From Chitinophagaceae bacterium UBA1946 (lineage in GTDB: Bacteria; Bacteroidota; Bacteroidia; Chitinophagales; Chitinophagaceae): 64,000 bases of DNA. Of the stretch, positions 37,551-46,201 are shown piece by piece. The position numbers and the translations under genes were made by a program. The notes beneath the pieces are model-generated. The model was given only the letters and a program-made list of their open reading frames with translations, searched no databases and was not told the DNA's origin. The stretch's first letter is position 1. Each line of letters starts with the position of its first letter. The stretch is taken from NCBI GenBank assembly GCA_002336815.1, contig DDEU01000034.1, positions 149,169 to 213,168 of the forward strand. The letters are read 5' to 3'.

Positions 37551-39995
37551 TCATTCTGTTCTTAAACTTTTTACCGGGTTTACTCTTGATACTCTCCATG
37601 CCTGCGAAAGCACAATGAAAAAACTGATCAGTGAAAGCAGCGTTATACTCATCAATACAATACCAGGACTGATACTTACTCTCGATGGGAAAAACTGCAG
37701 CCACATGTTATTGACCAGGTAAGCCAGCGGCGTTGCGACCAGAATGGCTACCGCCAGCAACAGCAAAAATCCTTTTGATAATAACAGGATGATTTGAGGA
37801 ACACTTGATCCAAGCACTTTTCTTACGCTGATCTCTTTTTGTTTTGTTTCCGCTGTGTAGGTTGCCATGCCCAGTAAACCCAGACAAGAAATAAATACGG
37901 CGAGAAATGCCAGCAGGGTCAGTATTCCGGCAATATCTTCCAGCATAGCGTGAGCAACCAGCAACTGCTGATCTAAAAATTCATACTCGAATTTTGTGGC
38001 GGGGTTTGCTTTCTTCCAACTGGCTTCCAGGAAACCAACCGTTGCAGGAATATCAGTACCTGTCATCCTGATAGTAACATACCCAAACTCGCTTTGCCGG
38101 TTTCTCAGCATCAGTGGTTGCATTTCCCGGGTTACATCAAGAAATTGAAAATCCTTTACCACGCCGGCAATTTCAACATTGTCATTTCCGATCAGGATAC
38201 GTTGTCCCACAGCCGCAGCAGGAGAAGCATACTTAAAATCTGATACCATCTTTTCATTGATCAGCACATACTGCTCCCTGCCGGCAGCCGGGATTGCCGG
38301 AAGGTTTTTTCCTGCAACCAGTTTCAACCCCCAAACATCCAGGCACTTTGCATCAATATCAATAAAATTTGTTTGAATGCTGTCTTTTGTATTATCACTT
38401 TTAAATACCTGTCCACCATTTTGTCTGCCAGTGGCAGGTGCAAATGAACAGGCCGCCACGGCTGTTACATTTTTATCAGAAGCAATGGATTGTGCAAACC
38501 GTTGATAGTTTCCTGGTTTGTATAACGTAACATTCACAACATTCTCCTTGTTGAAGCCGTAATTAAAATTGAGTACATGCCGGGTTTGAGCATAGAGCAA
38601 CGCTGTGGAGATAATAAAGATGAGTGAAACAGAGAACTGCACTACCAGCAAAACTTTACGCACAGTAAGCCGCCGGAATAATTTTATGCCATTGATGTTT
38701 TTAAAAATATGGATCGGGTTAAATAAGGAAATATAAACAGAAGGCAATAATCCAGCAATCAGTCCAACCAACAAACTGAATCCCACGAAAAGTCCGTACA
38801 ATTGAATGTTGTGTGTAAAAGTAATATTCAGGTATTTATTAAAATTAAGCGTATAAAACAGCTGCTGCAGCAGCAGCAACATCATGATGGAAAAAAACAA
38901 CGCCACCATTGATACCACTATTGACTCAGTTATAAATTGTGCAAATATCTGCTTGCTGGTAGCCCCGGACACCTTACGGATACCCACTTCTTTAGCCCTG
39001 GTTAATAACCTGGCCACAGAAAGATTGGTGTAATTTAAACAGGCACACAGCATCACGATCAAACAAAGCACACTTAAAATAACCAGTACAACATTGGGTA
39101 TAAAAAGATTGGTGATATTACCCATTGCCGCACCGCCATTGAGATCTGCCAACGCTCCAGCCTTAAAGGCAAACTGGTTGGCGCCATCTTTGGGATATTG
39201 CTTGTCGGAGATATTATCCAGCATTGCCTGCAGGTCTGCTGCTGATTTGCCTTTCTGCAGCAGGACGTAAGTGTAATTGGACCACACATTACCCCAGTCA
39301 TCCGGGGGATAATTCAATATAGAATCTCTTGTAAGAGATGGCAGGGTACTTAAAGAAGCCAGCAATTTAAATGGCAATGTTGTTTTTCCCTCCACTGGTT
39401 TTAATATGCCGGTGATAGTGAATTGACCATACTCCGTTTCTTTGTTACCCGATTCCGGCCCGGCCGGATTAATGCCCCTGTCAGTAAACCTTACCGTTTT
39501 ACCAATGGGATTTTCATTGTAAAATAATTGTGCAGCCAGTTCTTCTGAGATCACCAGGGAAAAAGGATTCGTCAATGCAGTTTGGGCATCACCCTGCGCC
39601 AGCTTGAATCCCATTACCGAAAATAAATTGCCATCGGCAAAATATCCCCCACCCGATGCGATCCTGTCATTGTAAAAAATATCACCGCCTATATTTTTCA
39701 CCACACTTGCCGTAGCTTCTACTCCCGGGTAGTCCCGCTTTAACTTTTCTCCCAAAGGCAAGGCAGATGATGCCATCTCATGCATGGAAGCATTGTTGTT
39801 TTTACCCACCGTATGCACCCGGTAAACACGGTCCCTATTTACATTGAACCGATCATAATTTTTCTGGTCTGCAATGATCATAATGATCAGCAAACAAACA
39901 GACATACTTACTGACAAACCGATCACATTGATCAGGCTGAAAGTTTTATTCTTAATAAGATTTCGCCAGGCAGTTTTGAAATAGTTTTTTATCAT
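37551..39995 (-). CDS. MacB-type fused 8-TM permease, array copy 11 (divergent)
   Basis: 814 residues starting MIKNYFKTAWRNLIKNKTFS. Coupling motifs KEVGIRKVSGAT (335-346) and KEISVRKVLGSS (720-731; Ser replaces Gly). The first periplasmic domain contains an extra stretch rich in Gly, Pro and Glu around residues 174-190, ahead of FTITGILKPVEGKTTLPFKLLAS, where the usual D-P-x-N-S is lost. TM2 region CACLNYTNLSVARLLTRAKEVG and the FNPIHIFKNINGIK loop after TM4 also set it apart. Second domain has EIAGVVKDFQFLDVTREMQPLML. Ends NPVKSLRTE. Spacer to copy 12 is 120 bp with no feature that I can name. Confidence 0.93.
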   Translation of the reverse strand: MIKNYFKTAWRNLIKNKTFSLINVIGLSVSMSVCLLIIMIIADQKNYDRFNVNRDRVYRVHTVGKNNNASMHEMASSALPLGEKLKRDYPGVEATASVVKNIGGDIFYNDRIASGGGYFADGNLFSVMGFKLAQGDAQTALTNPFSLVISEELAAQLFYNENPIGKTVRFTDRGINPAGPESGNKETEYGQFTITGILKPVEGKTTLPFKLLASLSTLPSLTRDSILNYPPDDWGNVWSNYTYVLLQKGKSAADLQAMLDNISDKQYPKDGANQFAFKAGALADLNGGAAMGNITNLFIPNVVLVILSVLCLIVMLCACLNYTNLSVARLLTRAKEVGIRKVSGATSKQIFAQFITESIVVSMVALFFSIMMLLLLQQLFYTLNFNKYLNITFTHNIQLYGLFVGFSLLVGLIAGLLPSVYISLFNPIHIFKNINGIKLFRRLTVRKVLLVVQFSVSLIFIISTALLYAQTRHVLNFNYGFNKENVVNVTLYKPGNYQRFAQSIASDKNVTAVAACSFAPATGRQNGGQVFKSDNTKDSIQTNFIDIDAKCLDVWGLKLVAGKNLPAIPAAGREQYVLINEKMVSDFKYASPAAAVGQRILIGNDNVEIAGVVKDFQFLDVTREMQPLMLRNRQSEFGYVTIRMTGTDIPATVGFLEASWKKANPATKFEYEFLDQQLLVAHAMLEDIAGILTLLAFLAVFISCLGLLGMATYTAETKQKEISVRKVLGSSVPQIILLLSKGFLLLLAVAILVATPLAYLVNNMWLQFFPSRVSISPGIVLMSITLLSLISFFIVLSQAWRVSRVNPVKSLRTE

Positions 39996-40115
39996 GACTG
40001 AATAATTAAATGGTGAACGTTTAGATGGACGTCCAATGTTGAGTTGAAGTGATCTTCCAATCTTTAACTGTTAACCAATTATATAGTTCCTGGGCTTGCC
40101 GGTCTAAAAAGGATT

Positions 40116-42506
40116 TTATTCTGATCTCAAAACTTTTGCAGGCTTTGTCAATGCTGCCTTGGCAGAGTGAAACATCGCTGTACTGGCGGCTGTAAGTATG
40201 ATCACAAAGGCAGACAGGATAAACGGCAATACAGAAAGGCCTGCATTGTACGGGAATATCTTGAGCCAGTTGTTCATAAAATACCAGGCCACCGGGAAAG
40301 CCACTGCGGCAGCGATGAGTGCCAGCCACAGGTAATTTTTGGTGATCATTGTAACCACCTGTACGGTACTGGCTCCCAGCACTCTTCTTATACTGATCTC
40401 TTTTTGCTTTTGCTGCGTAGTAAAGGCCGTTAAGCCAAGCAAACCAAGGCAGGTAATGATGATCGTTAGTATAGAAAAGGCAGCAAAAATCTTTCCTCTT
40501 TTTTGATCGGCCGCATATTGCGAATTGAAATCATCATCCAGGAATTTATACTCGAATGGCAACTGCGGAAAATATTTTTTCCAGGAAGCTTCCACATGTG
40601 CAAGAACAGGTTTAACATCACTGGTATTCAGTTTCAACTGTATCACATTGTTATTGGCACTGTAAAACAATATCAGTGGTGCAATGGGATTGTACAATGA
40701 TTTTTGATTGAAATCTTTCATCACGCCCACCACTTCCACATAATTGCCCGAGGTATCTCCCGGGAATTTCACCCGCTTGCCCAAAGGTTCATCCCAGCCG
40801 AAATGTTTTACCATCGATTCATTTACAAGTATGCTGTGCAAGGTGTCAGCTAAACTCAAAAAATTGCGGCCCTTTACGATCGGGATACCGAGAGAAGAAA
40901 GATAATGCTCATCCACCTGGTAACATTCTATCCCTTTGTCCAGGTAACCATTCTTGGTTTCAACGGTAAAAAGATTGAGGTTGATATTCGGGCTGCCGGG
41001 ATAACAATTGCCGGTACCCACTTCTTTGATGCCCTTGAGATTGCGTAGCTCATTGTTCATGGCAAAAATCTTGCTGCGTTCATCTTCACCGGTGTTGATG
41101 GTAACCGTCATCACCTGCTCCTTGCTAAAGCCCAGATCCTTTTGCTGTAAATAAGAAAGCTGTGAATATACCACCCAGGTACAGATCAGCATGATCATGG
41201 AGATGGAGAACTGTAATACAACCAGCGTACGGCGCAGGTTCACATTACCGGATGCTTTTGACAAGGCACCTTTTAAAATACTTACCGGTTTAAATCCCGA
41301 AAGATAAAACGCCGGGTAACTGCCGCCGGCCAAACCGGTGAACAAGCCAATGCCCAACAGGAGGAAAATATTGAATGGCTGCAGCAAGGTATGCAGGTTA
41401 AATGATTTGCCCGAGATGGCATTGAATGAAGACAGCAATATGAGTACCAGCACAGCGCTTAACAGCACCGCTACAAATGCGGTGAGCACAGACTCCGTTA
41501 AAAATTGCAGCACGAGTTGCTTTTTGGTAGAGCCGGTTACCTTGCGGATGCCGATCTCCTTGGCACGCCTTGCGCTGCGGGCGGTAGTAAGGTTCATGTA
41601 ATTGATACAGGCAATGAGCAGCATAAAAAACGCTACGGCGGAAAATATCCAGATGTATGAAATATTGCCAAGTTCTTCCGGCTCTCTTTCAAGTTTGGAG
41701 TGCAGGTGAATGTCTGTTATCGGTTGAACTCCGTAGTGAGCTTTTACATTGTACTGGGCAAAAATAGATGCCATGTACTTGTCATACATCGGCTCCAGCT
41801 TTTTATTGAAAGCAGTAGCACTGGTGCCGGGCTTCAGCAGTACATAAGTGAAATTATTAAAGCCGCCCCATCCGCCGAAATTGTCCTCGTTGCCCTTGAG
41901 CAATGTTTTGGCTGATATCAGCATGTCATACAGCAGGTGCGAATTTTTGGGAACATCCTCGATCACTGCGGTTACTTTGTACACATCATACACCGTCCGC
42001 AATGTTTTACCCACGGCGGCAGTTTGCTTACCGAAATATTTTTCCGCCAGCGTTTTTGAAATAACGATGCTGTTGGGTTCATTCAGTGCAGTGGTCGCAT
42101 TGCCCTCAATAAACTTAGCGGTAAACACCTTGTACATATTACTATCGGCGTAGTATACCTTTTTTTCATAAAAACTGTTCTCACCATTTTTGAACAGCGT
42201 TCTTTCTCTTGGGAAAATCCGTACCGCCTCTTCAACTTCCGGGTAATCTTTTTTTAAGGTCGGGCCAAGCGGTAATTGTGTAATGCACCAGTCGGTATTT
42301 TTATCCTTTTCCTGTATATACGAAACGATCCTGAAAATGCGGTCGGCCTTTTCGTGGTAGCGGTCGTAGTTCAATTCGTCTTTTACATAAAAGATCAGGA
42401 AGAGGCTGAACGTGATGCCGATCGTAAGCCCAAGTACATTGAGCAGGCTGAACCATTTGTCTTTCCGAAAATTGCGGAGGGCGGTGAGTAACATGTTTTT
42501 TATCAT
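40116..42506 (-). CDS. MacB-type fused 8-TM permease, array copy 12
   Basis: 796 residues starting MIKNMLLTALRNFRKDKWFS, a variant of the usual MIKNYFKxAWRNL. Coupling motifs KEIGIRKVTGST (316-327) and KEISIRRVLGAS (702-713), the second with Ser and an Arg-Arg pair. First periplasmic domain has KVTAVIEDVPKNSHLLYDMLIS; second has EVVGVMKDFNQKSLYNPIAPLIL and FEYKFLDDDFNSQYAADQKRG. Related to copy 6 through ITDIHLHS and ACINYMNLTTARS. The tail is KPAKVLRSE, the most altered of the array. A perfect hairpin terminator precedes it (42542-42569), so how it is transcribed is unclear: read-through or a weak local promoter. Confidence 0.94.
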   Translation of the reverse strand: MIKNMLLTALRNFRKDKWFSLLNVLGLTIGITFSLFLIFYVKDELNYDRYHEKADRIFRIVSYIQEKDKNTDWCITQLPLGPTLKKDYPEVEEAVRIFPRERTLFKNGENSFYEKKVYYADSNMYKVFTAKFIEGNATTALNEPNSIVISKTLAEKYFGKQTAAVGKTLRTVYDVYKVTAVIEDVPKNSHLLYDMLISAKTLLKGNEDNFGGWGGFNNFTYVLLKPGTSATAFNKKLEPMYDKYMASIFAQYNVKAHYGVQPITDIHLHSKLEREPEELGNISYIWIFSAVAFFMLLIACINYMNLTTARSARRAKEIGIRKVTGSTKKQLVLQFLTESVLTAFVAVLLSAVLVLILLSSFNAISGKSFNLHTLLQPFNIFLLLGIGLFTGLAGGSYPAFYLSGFKPVSILKGALSKASGNVNLRRTLVVLQFSISMIMLICTWVVYSQLSYLQQKDLGFSKEQVMTVTINTGEDERSKIFAMNNELRNLKGIKEVGTGNCYPGSPNINLNLFTVETKNGYLDKGIECYQVDEHYLSSLGIPIVKGRNFLSLADTLHSILVNESMVKHFGWDEPLGKRVKFPGDTSGNYVEVVGVMKDFNQKSLYNPIAPLILFYSANNNVIQLKLNTSDVKPVLAHVEASWKKYFPQLPFEYKFLDDDFNSQYAADQKRGKIFAAFSILTIIITCLGLLGLTAFTTQQKQKEISIRRVLGASTVQVVTMITKNYLWLALIAAAVAFPVAWYFMNNWLKIFPYNAGLSVLPFILSAFVIILTAASTAMFHSAKAALTKPAKVLRSE

Positions 42507-42541
42507 GGCTATTTATTTTTCGAACTTAAAATAACATCCAA

Positions 42542-42569
42542 AAAGGAGTTCAATTGAATGAACTCCTTT
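42542..42569 (-). terminator. Intrinsic terminator after array copy 13
   Basis: Perfect 11-bp stem AAAGGAGTTCA (42542-42552) / TGAACTCCTTT (42559-42569), six-base loop, followed on the minus strand by TT and then GGATG (five consecutive T including the stem end). It lies 27 nt past the copy 13 stop codon. Confidence 0.65.
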
Positions 42570-42596
42570 GCTTTAATTTCCACTTCACAAACGGGA

Positions 42597-44963
42597 TCAC
42601 TCCGTTCGTAAACTCTTTACCGGGTTAGATATCGCTGCTTTAATGGCCTGGTAACTTACGGTAAGCACAGAAATGATAAAGGATATCACGCCGGCTATTG
42701 CAAATACCTGCCATTGAATGTTTACATGGTAAGGATAATCTTCCAGCCACTGGTGCATCATCCACCAGGCAACCGGGCTGGCGATCAAAAACGAGATCAT
42801 CACCAGTTTTAAAAAGTCTTTTGATAACAAGGTCGTGATGCCTGCAACGGATGCGCCCAATACTTTACGAACACCGATTTCTTTGATCCTGTTCTCTGCC
42901 ATATAAGTAGCCAATCCAAATAACCCGAGGCAGGAAATAAATATGGTAAGTCCTGCAAATACAGCAGCAAGTGTACCAGTTCTTTCTTCCGTTTTAAATT
43001 TATTGGCGTACTCTTCATCAATGAATTTATACTCGAATGGATAATCAGGATTGTATTTTTTAAAGATGGCGCCGGCCTTTTGCATGTTGGCGGCAGTGGT
43101 ATTGGCAGGATTCAATTTAAAATGCACCACGTTGAACCATTCATTGGCACCCCCTTCAACGATCATGGGTTTCATGGGGTAGTAGGGAGAACCCAAAATA
43201 AAATCACTGAACACACCAACGATATGCCATTCCTTATCACCGTCCTTTACGATCTTACCCAACGGGTCTTTGAACTTCATTACTTTCAATGCAGATTCAT
43301 TGATGAGCATCGCCGTTGAATCGGTAGGAAATTCTTTCAGGTTAAGGTCACGTCCCCTGGTAAGTTTAAGACCGGCGGTTTTCACCAGGTCTTCGTCGGC
43401 AGTATAGCGGTCAAAATCGGTTTTATCATTCGGATCTTTTCCTTCCCAGCGAAAACCCCAGCTATCGCTCCAGCCCTGTGTAAGGGGGGCACTGGTCTTG
43501 GTAACGGAAGTGGCTACCCCGGAAGAAAGCAGTTCATTTTTTAAGAGGGTAAAATTCTTCCCCAGGTCACCGGAAAGAAAATGATAGGCAAGATGGCTCC
43601 TGTCGTACCCACTCTCCCGGTTACGGGCATGATCGATCTGCTGCTTAACGATACTGGTGCAGATGATGAGAATGATGGCAAAAGTAAACTGCAGCACTAC
43701 CAGTAATTTGCGTGGCGTGATCAATGCATTGGCAGCTTTGAACGTTCCTTTCAGCACTTTCACCGGCTGAAAAGAGCTCAGGAAAAAAGCCGGGTAACTG
43801 CCGGCCACAATACCGGTGAATATTACAAAACCAATACCCGCCAGCCAGAAATTAAGATTGCCAAATTCAATGGAAAGTACTTTATCGGTAAGCTGACCAA
43901 ACGCAGGCAGCGACAATTGTACAATGATGAGTGCCAATACACCTGCGATCAGCGACAACAATACCGACTCGCCGATAAACTGGCCCACAAGCGTTTTCTT
44001 TTGGGCACCTACCACTTTACGGATGCCCACCTCCTTTGCCCGCTTTTCACTTCTTGCGGTACTGAGGTTCATAAAATTGATACAGGCGATCAGCAGGATG
44101 AACAAAGCGATCACGGCAAAGAGTTTAACAAAGTCAATCAATCCACCGTCTTCTTTTCCATTCACGAAGTTGGAATAGAGACGCCAGCGGCTGGCAGGAT
44201 ATAAGAACATTTCCCACCTGCTATCTTCATCCTTATCATATGTTGTTTTGATCTTTTTTATTTTGCTGTTGGCAGCATCAATAGAGGCATTCGGCTTTAG
44301 CAGTGCATAGGTACGGGTGGAGTTATTTCCCCAGCTGCTGTCGTCCTCACCCTTACGGATAAGGTAGTTCCAGGAAGTGAGGTATTCAAATTTAAAACGG
44401 GTATTGTTCGGCAGGTCTTTTGCAATGCCGGTTACGGTAAAATTATCTTTGTTATCAACCTTGATCACTTTACCCATTGCCTCTTCATTGCCAAATAACT
44501 TTTTGGCCAGCGTTTCCGTGATCACGATGGAGTAGCTGCCGTTCAATGCAGTGCCGGCATCGCCTTTCAGCAATGGAAAACTGAACATTTGTAAAAAACC
44601 GGTATCTACCATGTTGCCGCTTACCGTAAGTTTTTTATCTCCCACTGCAAACAATTCGCTGCTGGGCCAGTTTACCCTTACTGCTCTCTCCACTTCGGGA
44701 AGATCCTTTTCAATGGTACGGGCCAGTATCTTGGGCGTGGTATTCCAGCATTGCAGTTTTCCGCTGAACTCAGCCTTGTTCCAGGCTTCATAAATGCGGT
44801 CTTTATTGGTATGAAACTGGTCGTAGCTCAGTTCATTCTTTATCCACAGCGTGATGAGTACGGCTGCTGCCATGCCAATGGCTAACCCGGAGATATTGAT
44901 CAATGAAAATCCCTTGTTCTTAATAAGATTTCTCCACGCTATTTTAAAAAAATTCTTTACCAT
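42597..44963 (-). CDS. MacB-type fused 8-TM permease, array copy 13 (adaptor-ATPase proximal)
   Basis: 788 residues starting MVKNFFKIAWRNLIKNKGFS. It is the permease nearest to ATPase 2 and the adaptor, and so the best candidate for the original partner of that pair. Coupling motifs KEVGIRKVVGAQ (310-321) and KEIGVRKVLGAS (694-705). First periplasmic domain has TVTGIAKDLPNNTRFKFEYLTSW; second has HIVGVFSDFILGSPYYPMKPM and FEYKFIDEEYANKFKTEERTG. Close to copy 2 (shared WRLYSxF and NFMNLSTARSEKRAKEVG). Ends NPVKSLRTE. A terminator follows, so transcripts from the adaptor promoter may often end here, leaving a compact adaptor, peptide, ATPase, permease unit. Confidence 0.94.
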   Translation of the reverse strand: MVKNFFKIAWRNLIKNKGFSLINISGLAIGMAAAVLITLWIKNELSYDQFHTNKDRIYEAWNKAEFSGKLQCWNTTPKILARTIEKDLPEVERAVRVNWPSSELFAVGDKKLTVSGNMVDTGFLQMFSFPLLKGDAGTALNGSYSIVITETLAKKLFGNEEAMGKVIKVDNKDNFTVTGIAKDLPNNTRFKFEYLTSWNYLIRKGEDDSSWGNNSTRTYALLKPNASIDAANSKIKKIKTTYDKDEDSRWEMFLYPASRWRLYSNFVNGKEDGGLIDFVKLFAVIALFILLIACINFMNLSTARSEKRAKEVGIRKVVGAQKKTLVGQFIGESVLLSLIAGVLALIIVQLSLPAFGQLTDKVLSIEFGNLNFWLAGIGFVIFTGIVAGSYPAFFLSSFQPVKVLKGTFKAANALITPRKLLVVLQFTFAIILIICTSIVKQQIDHARNRESGYDRSHLAYHFLSGDLGKNFTLLKNELLSSGVATSVTKTSAPLTQGWSDSWGFRWEGKDPNDKTDFDRYTADEDLVKTAGLKLTRGRDLNLKEFPTDSTAMLINESALKVMKFKDPLGKIVKDGDKEWHIVGVFSDFILGSPYYPMKPMIVEGGANEWFNVVHFKLNPANTTAANMQKAGAIFKKYNPDYPFEYKFIDEEYANKFKTEERTGTLAAVFAGLTIFISCLGLFGLATYMAENRIKEIGVRKVLGASVAGITTLLSKDFLKLVMISFLIASPVAWWMMHQWLEDYPYHVNIQWQVFAIAGVISFIISVLTVSYQAIKAAISNPVKSLRTE

Positions 44964-45183
44964 GACGGGTCATTTAAATGTTGGCAAGAGCGGAAACAGG
45001 TAACCGTAAGAATATTTGGCCAATGATATCATGCCGCAGTGAACTGCTCACCATAGCACTCTTCCCCGGCAGATGGCAACAGATTGCCTCCCGGGAAAAA
45101 TCCGGTACTGATCAGATACTACTGCTAACGCTAAGGGTAAAACGAAATTAAAAACGGCTATACCTCATCCCCTCCTGCCCGTA

Positions 45184-45870
45184 TTATGTGAGTGAGCTTA
45201 AAATATTTTCTGTAACAGTTTGTCCATCCAGCATACGAATGATGCGGTGACTGTACCTGGCATCGTGTTCACTATGCGTTACCATAATTACGGTAGTACC
45301 CTGTTCATTGAGTTCTGTAAGCAATTGCATTACTTCGTTACCATTGCTGCTGTCGAGGTTACCGGTAGGTTCATCCGCCAGTATGATCTTGGGATTGTTT
45401 ACCACGGCCCTTGCTACCGCCACACGTTGCTGCTGGCCCCCACTGAGCTGCTGTGGATAGTGATTGCGGCGGTGCATGATCTGCATTTTATCCAGTACCT
45501 CTTCCACACGTTTTTTCCTGTCGGCAGCTTTCACCCCGGTATAGATCAGCGGGAGCTCTACATTCTCAAATACGGTCAGTTCATCGATCAGGTTAAAACT
45601 CTGGAACACGAAGCCGATGTTGTGTTTGCGGAGATCTGCCCTTTTGCGTTCGTTGAATTTCGACACATCTGTTCCGTTGAAGATAAAGGTTCCTGCATCC
45701 AGGTCATCCAGCAATCCGAGGATATTCAGCAAGGTACTTTTACCACAACCCGACGGGCCCATGATGGCAACAAATTCTCCTTCCTTAATATGGATGGTCA
45801 GTTTACTGAGTGCTACCGTTTCCACTTCTTCGGTGCGGTATATTTTTTCGAGATTGCTGATCTTGATCAT
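45184..45870 (-). CDS. MacB/LolD-type ABC ATPase (ATPase 2)
   Basis: A 228-residue ATPase that energises FtsX/MacB-fold permeases from the cytoplasmic side. All motifs are canonical: Walker A GPSGCGKS (38-45), Q-loop FVFQSF, signature LSGGQQQRVAVAR (142-154), Walker B IILADEPTG (162-170), D-loop NLDS (171-174), H-loop H199. It aligns without gaps to ATPase 1 over the first 190 residues. It lies 38 bp downstream of the 72-aa peptide gene and 220 bp upstream of permease copy 13; I see no gene in that 220-bp gap. It is the most likely engine for the array. Confidence 0.95.
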   Translation of the reverse strand: MIKISNLEKIYRTEEVETVALSKLTIHIKEGEFVAIMGPSGCGKSTLLNILGLLDDLDAGTFIFNGTDVSKFNERKRADLRKHNIGFVFQSFNLIDELTVFENVELPLIYTGVKAADRKKRVEEVLDKMQIMHRRNHYPQQLSGGQQQRVAVARAVVNNPKIILADEPTGNLDSSNGNEVMQLLTELNEQGTTVIMVTHSEHDARYSHRIIRMLDGQTVTENILSSLT

Positions 45871-45908
45871 AACTGTGACTTGAGTTGTTTATAATGGCTT
45901 TAAAAATC

Positions 45909-46127
45909 TTAATAGTTAAACATGTAGTTGCCGGGTGATACTGCATAGGGGTATTCGGTTGTTTCACTGGCAGCTTCGGCTTTTTGGCCGCCCTGCATGT
46001 TGCTGTTCAGTTCACGGATGCAGCTTACCTTACAGGGAAGTTTTGCATCGTCATTGTTTTCTTTGGATGAACTGAACAGGCTGATCAATAGAAAAAGAAA
46101 CAGCAGTTGCATTGTTTTGGGTTTCAT
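45909..46127 (-). CDS. Small secreted peptide (72 aa) inside the exporter operon
   Basis: I do not recognise this protein. It starts MKPKTMQLLFLFLLISLFSSS, a clear hydrophobic signal sequence, followed by an acidic stretch KENNDDAKLP, two cysteines five residues apart (PCKVSCIREL), a QGGQKAE segment and a Tyr-rich tail (YPYAVSPGNYMFNY). It sits on the same strand between the adaptor gene (74 bp upstream) and ATPase 2 (38 bp downstream), so it should be made together with the exporter. The place suggests a substrate, signal or small accessory subunit, but nothing in the sequence decides between these. Codon use and the tight fit in the operon argue that it is real. Confidence 0.6.
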   Translation of the reverse strand: MKPKTMQLLFLFLLISLFSSSKENNDDAKLPCKVSCIRELNSNMQGGQKAEAASETTEYPYAVSPGNYMFNY

Positions 46128-46201
46128 AAACGTTGTTTTTTTATGGCTATTAAATTGTTGTCTGTTTTGAAAGATCGCATGCTGAACATGTTTTAAGAGA
46201 A

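Noticed and set aside
40021..40329. 102-codon minus-strand frame between permease copies 11 and 12
   Set aside because: Out-of-frame shadow of the copy 12 C-terminus.
44964..45183. Search for a further small peptide gene or promoter between ATPase 2 and permease copy 13
   Set aside because: The longest minus-strand frame is about 26 codons without signal features, and no operator or -24/-12 element is present.
45220..45894. 224-codon plus-strand frame opposite ATPase 2
   Set aside because: It mirrors the ATPase gene exactly, has a composition rich in His, Phe and Cys and no recognisable domain.
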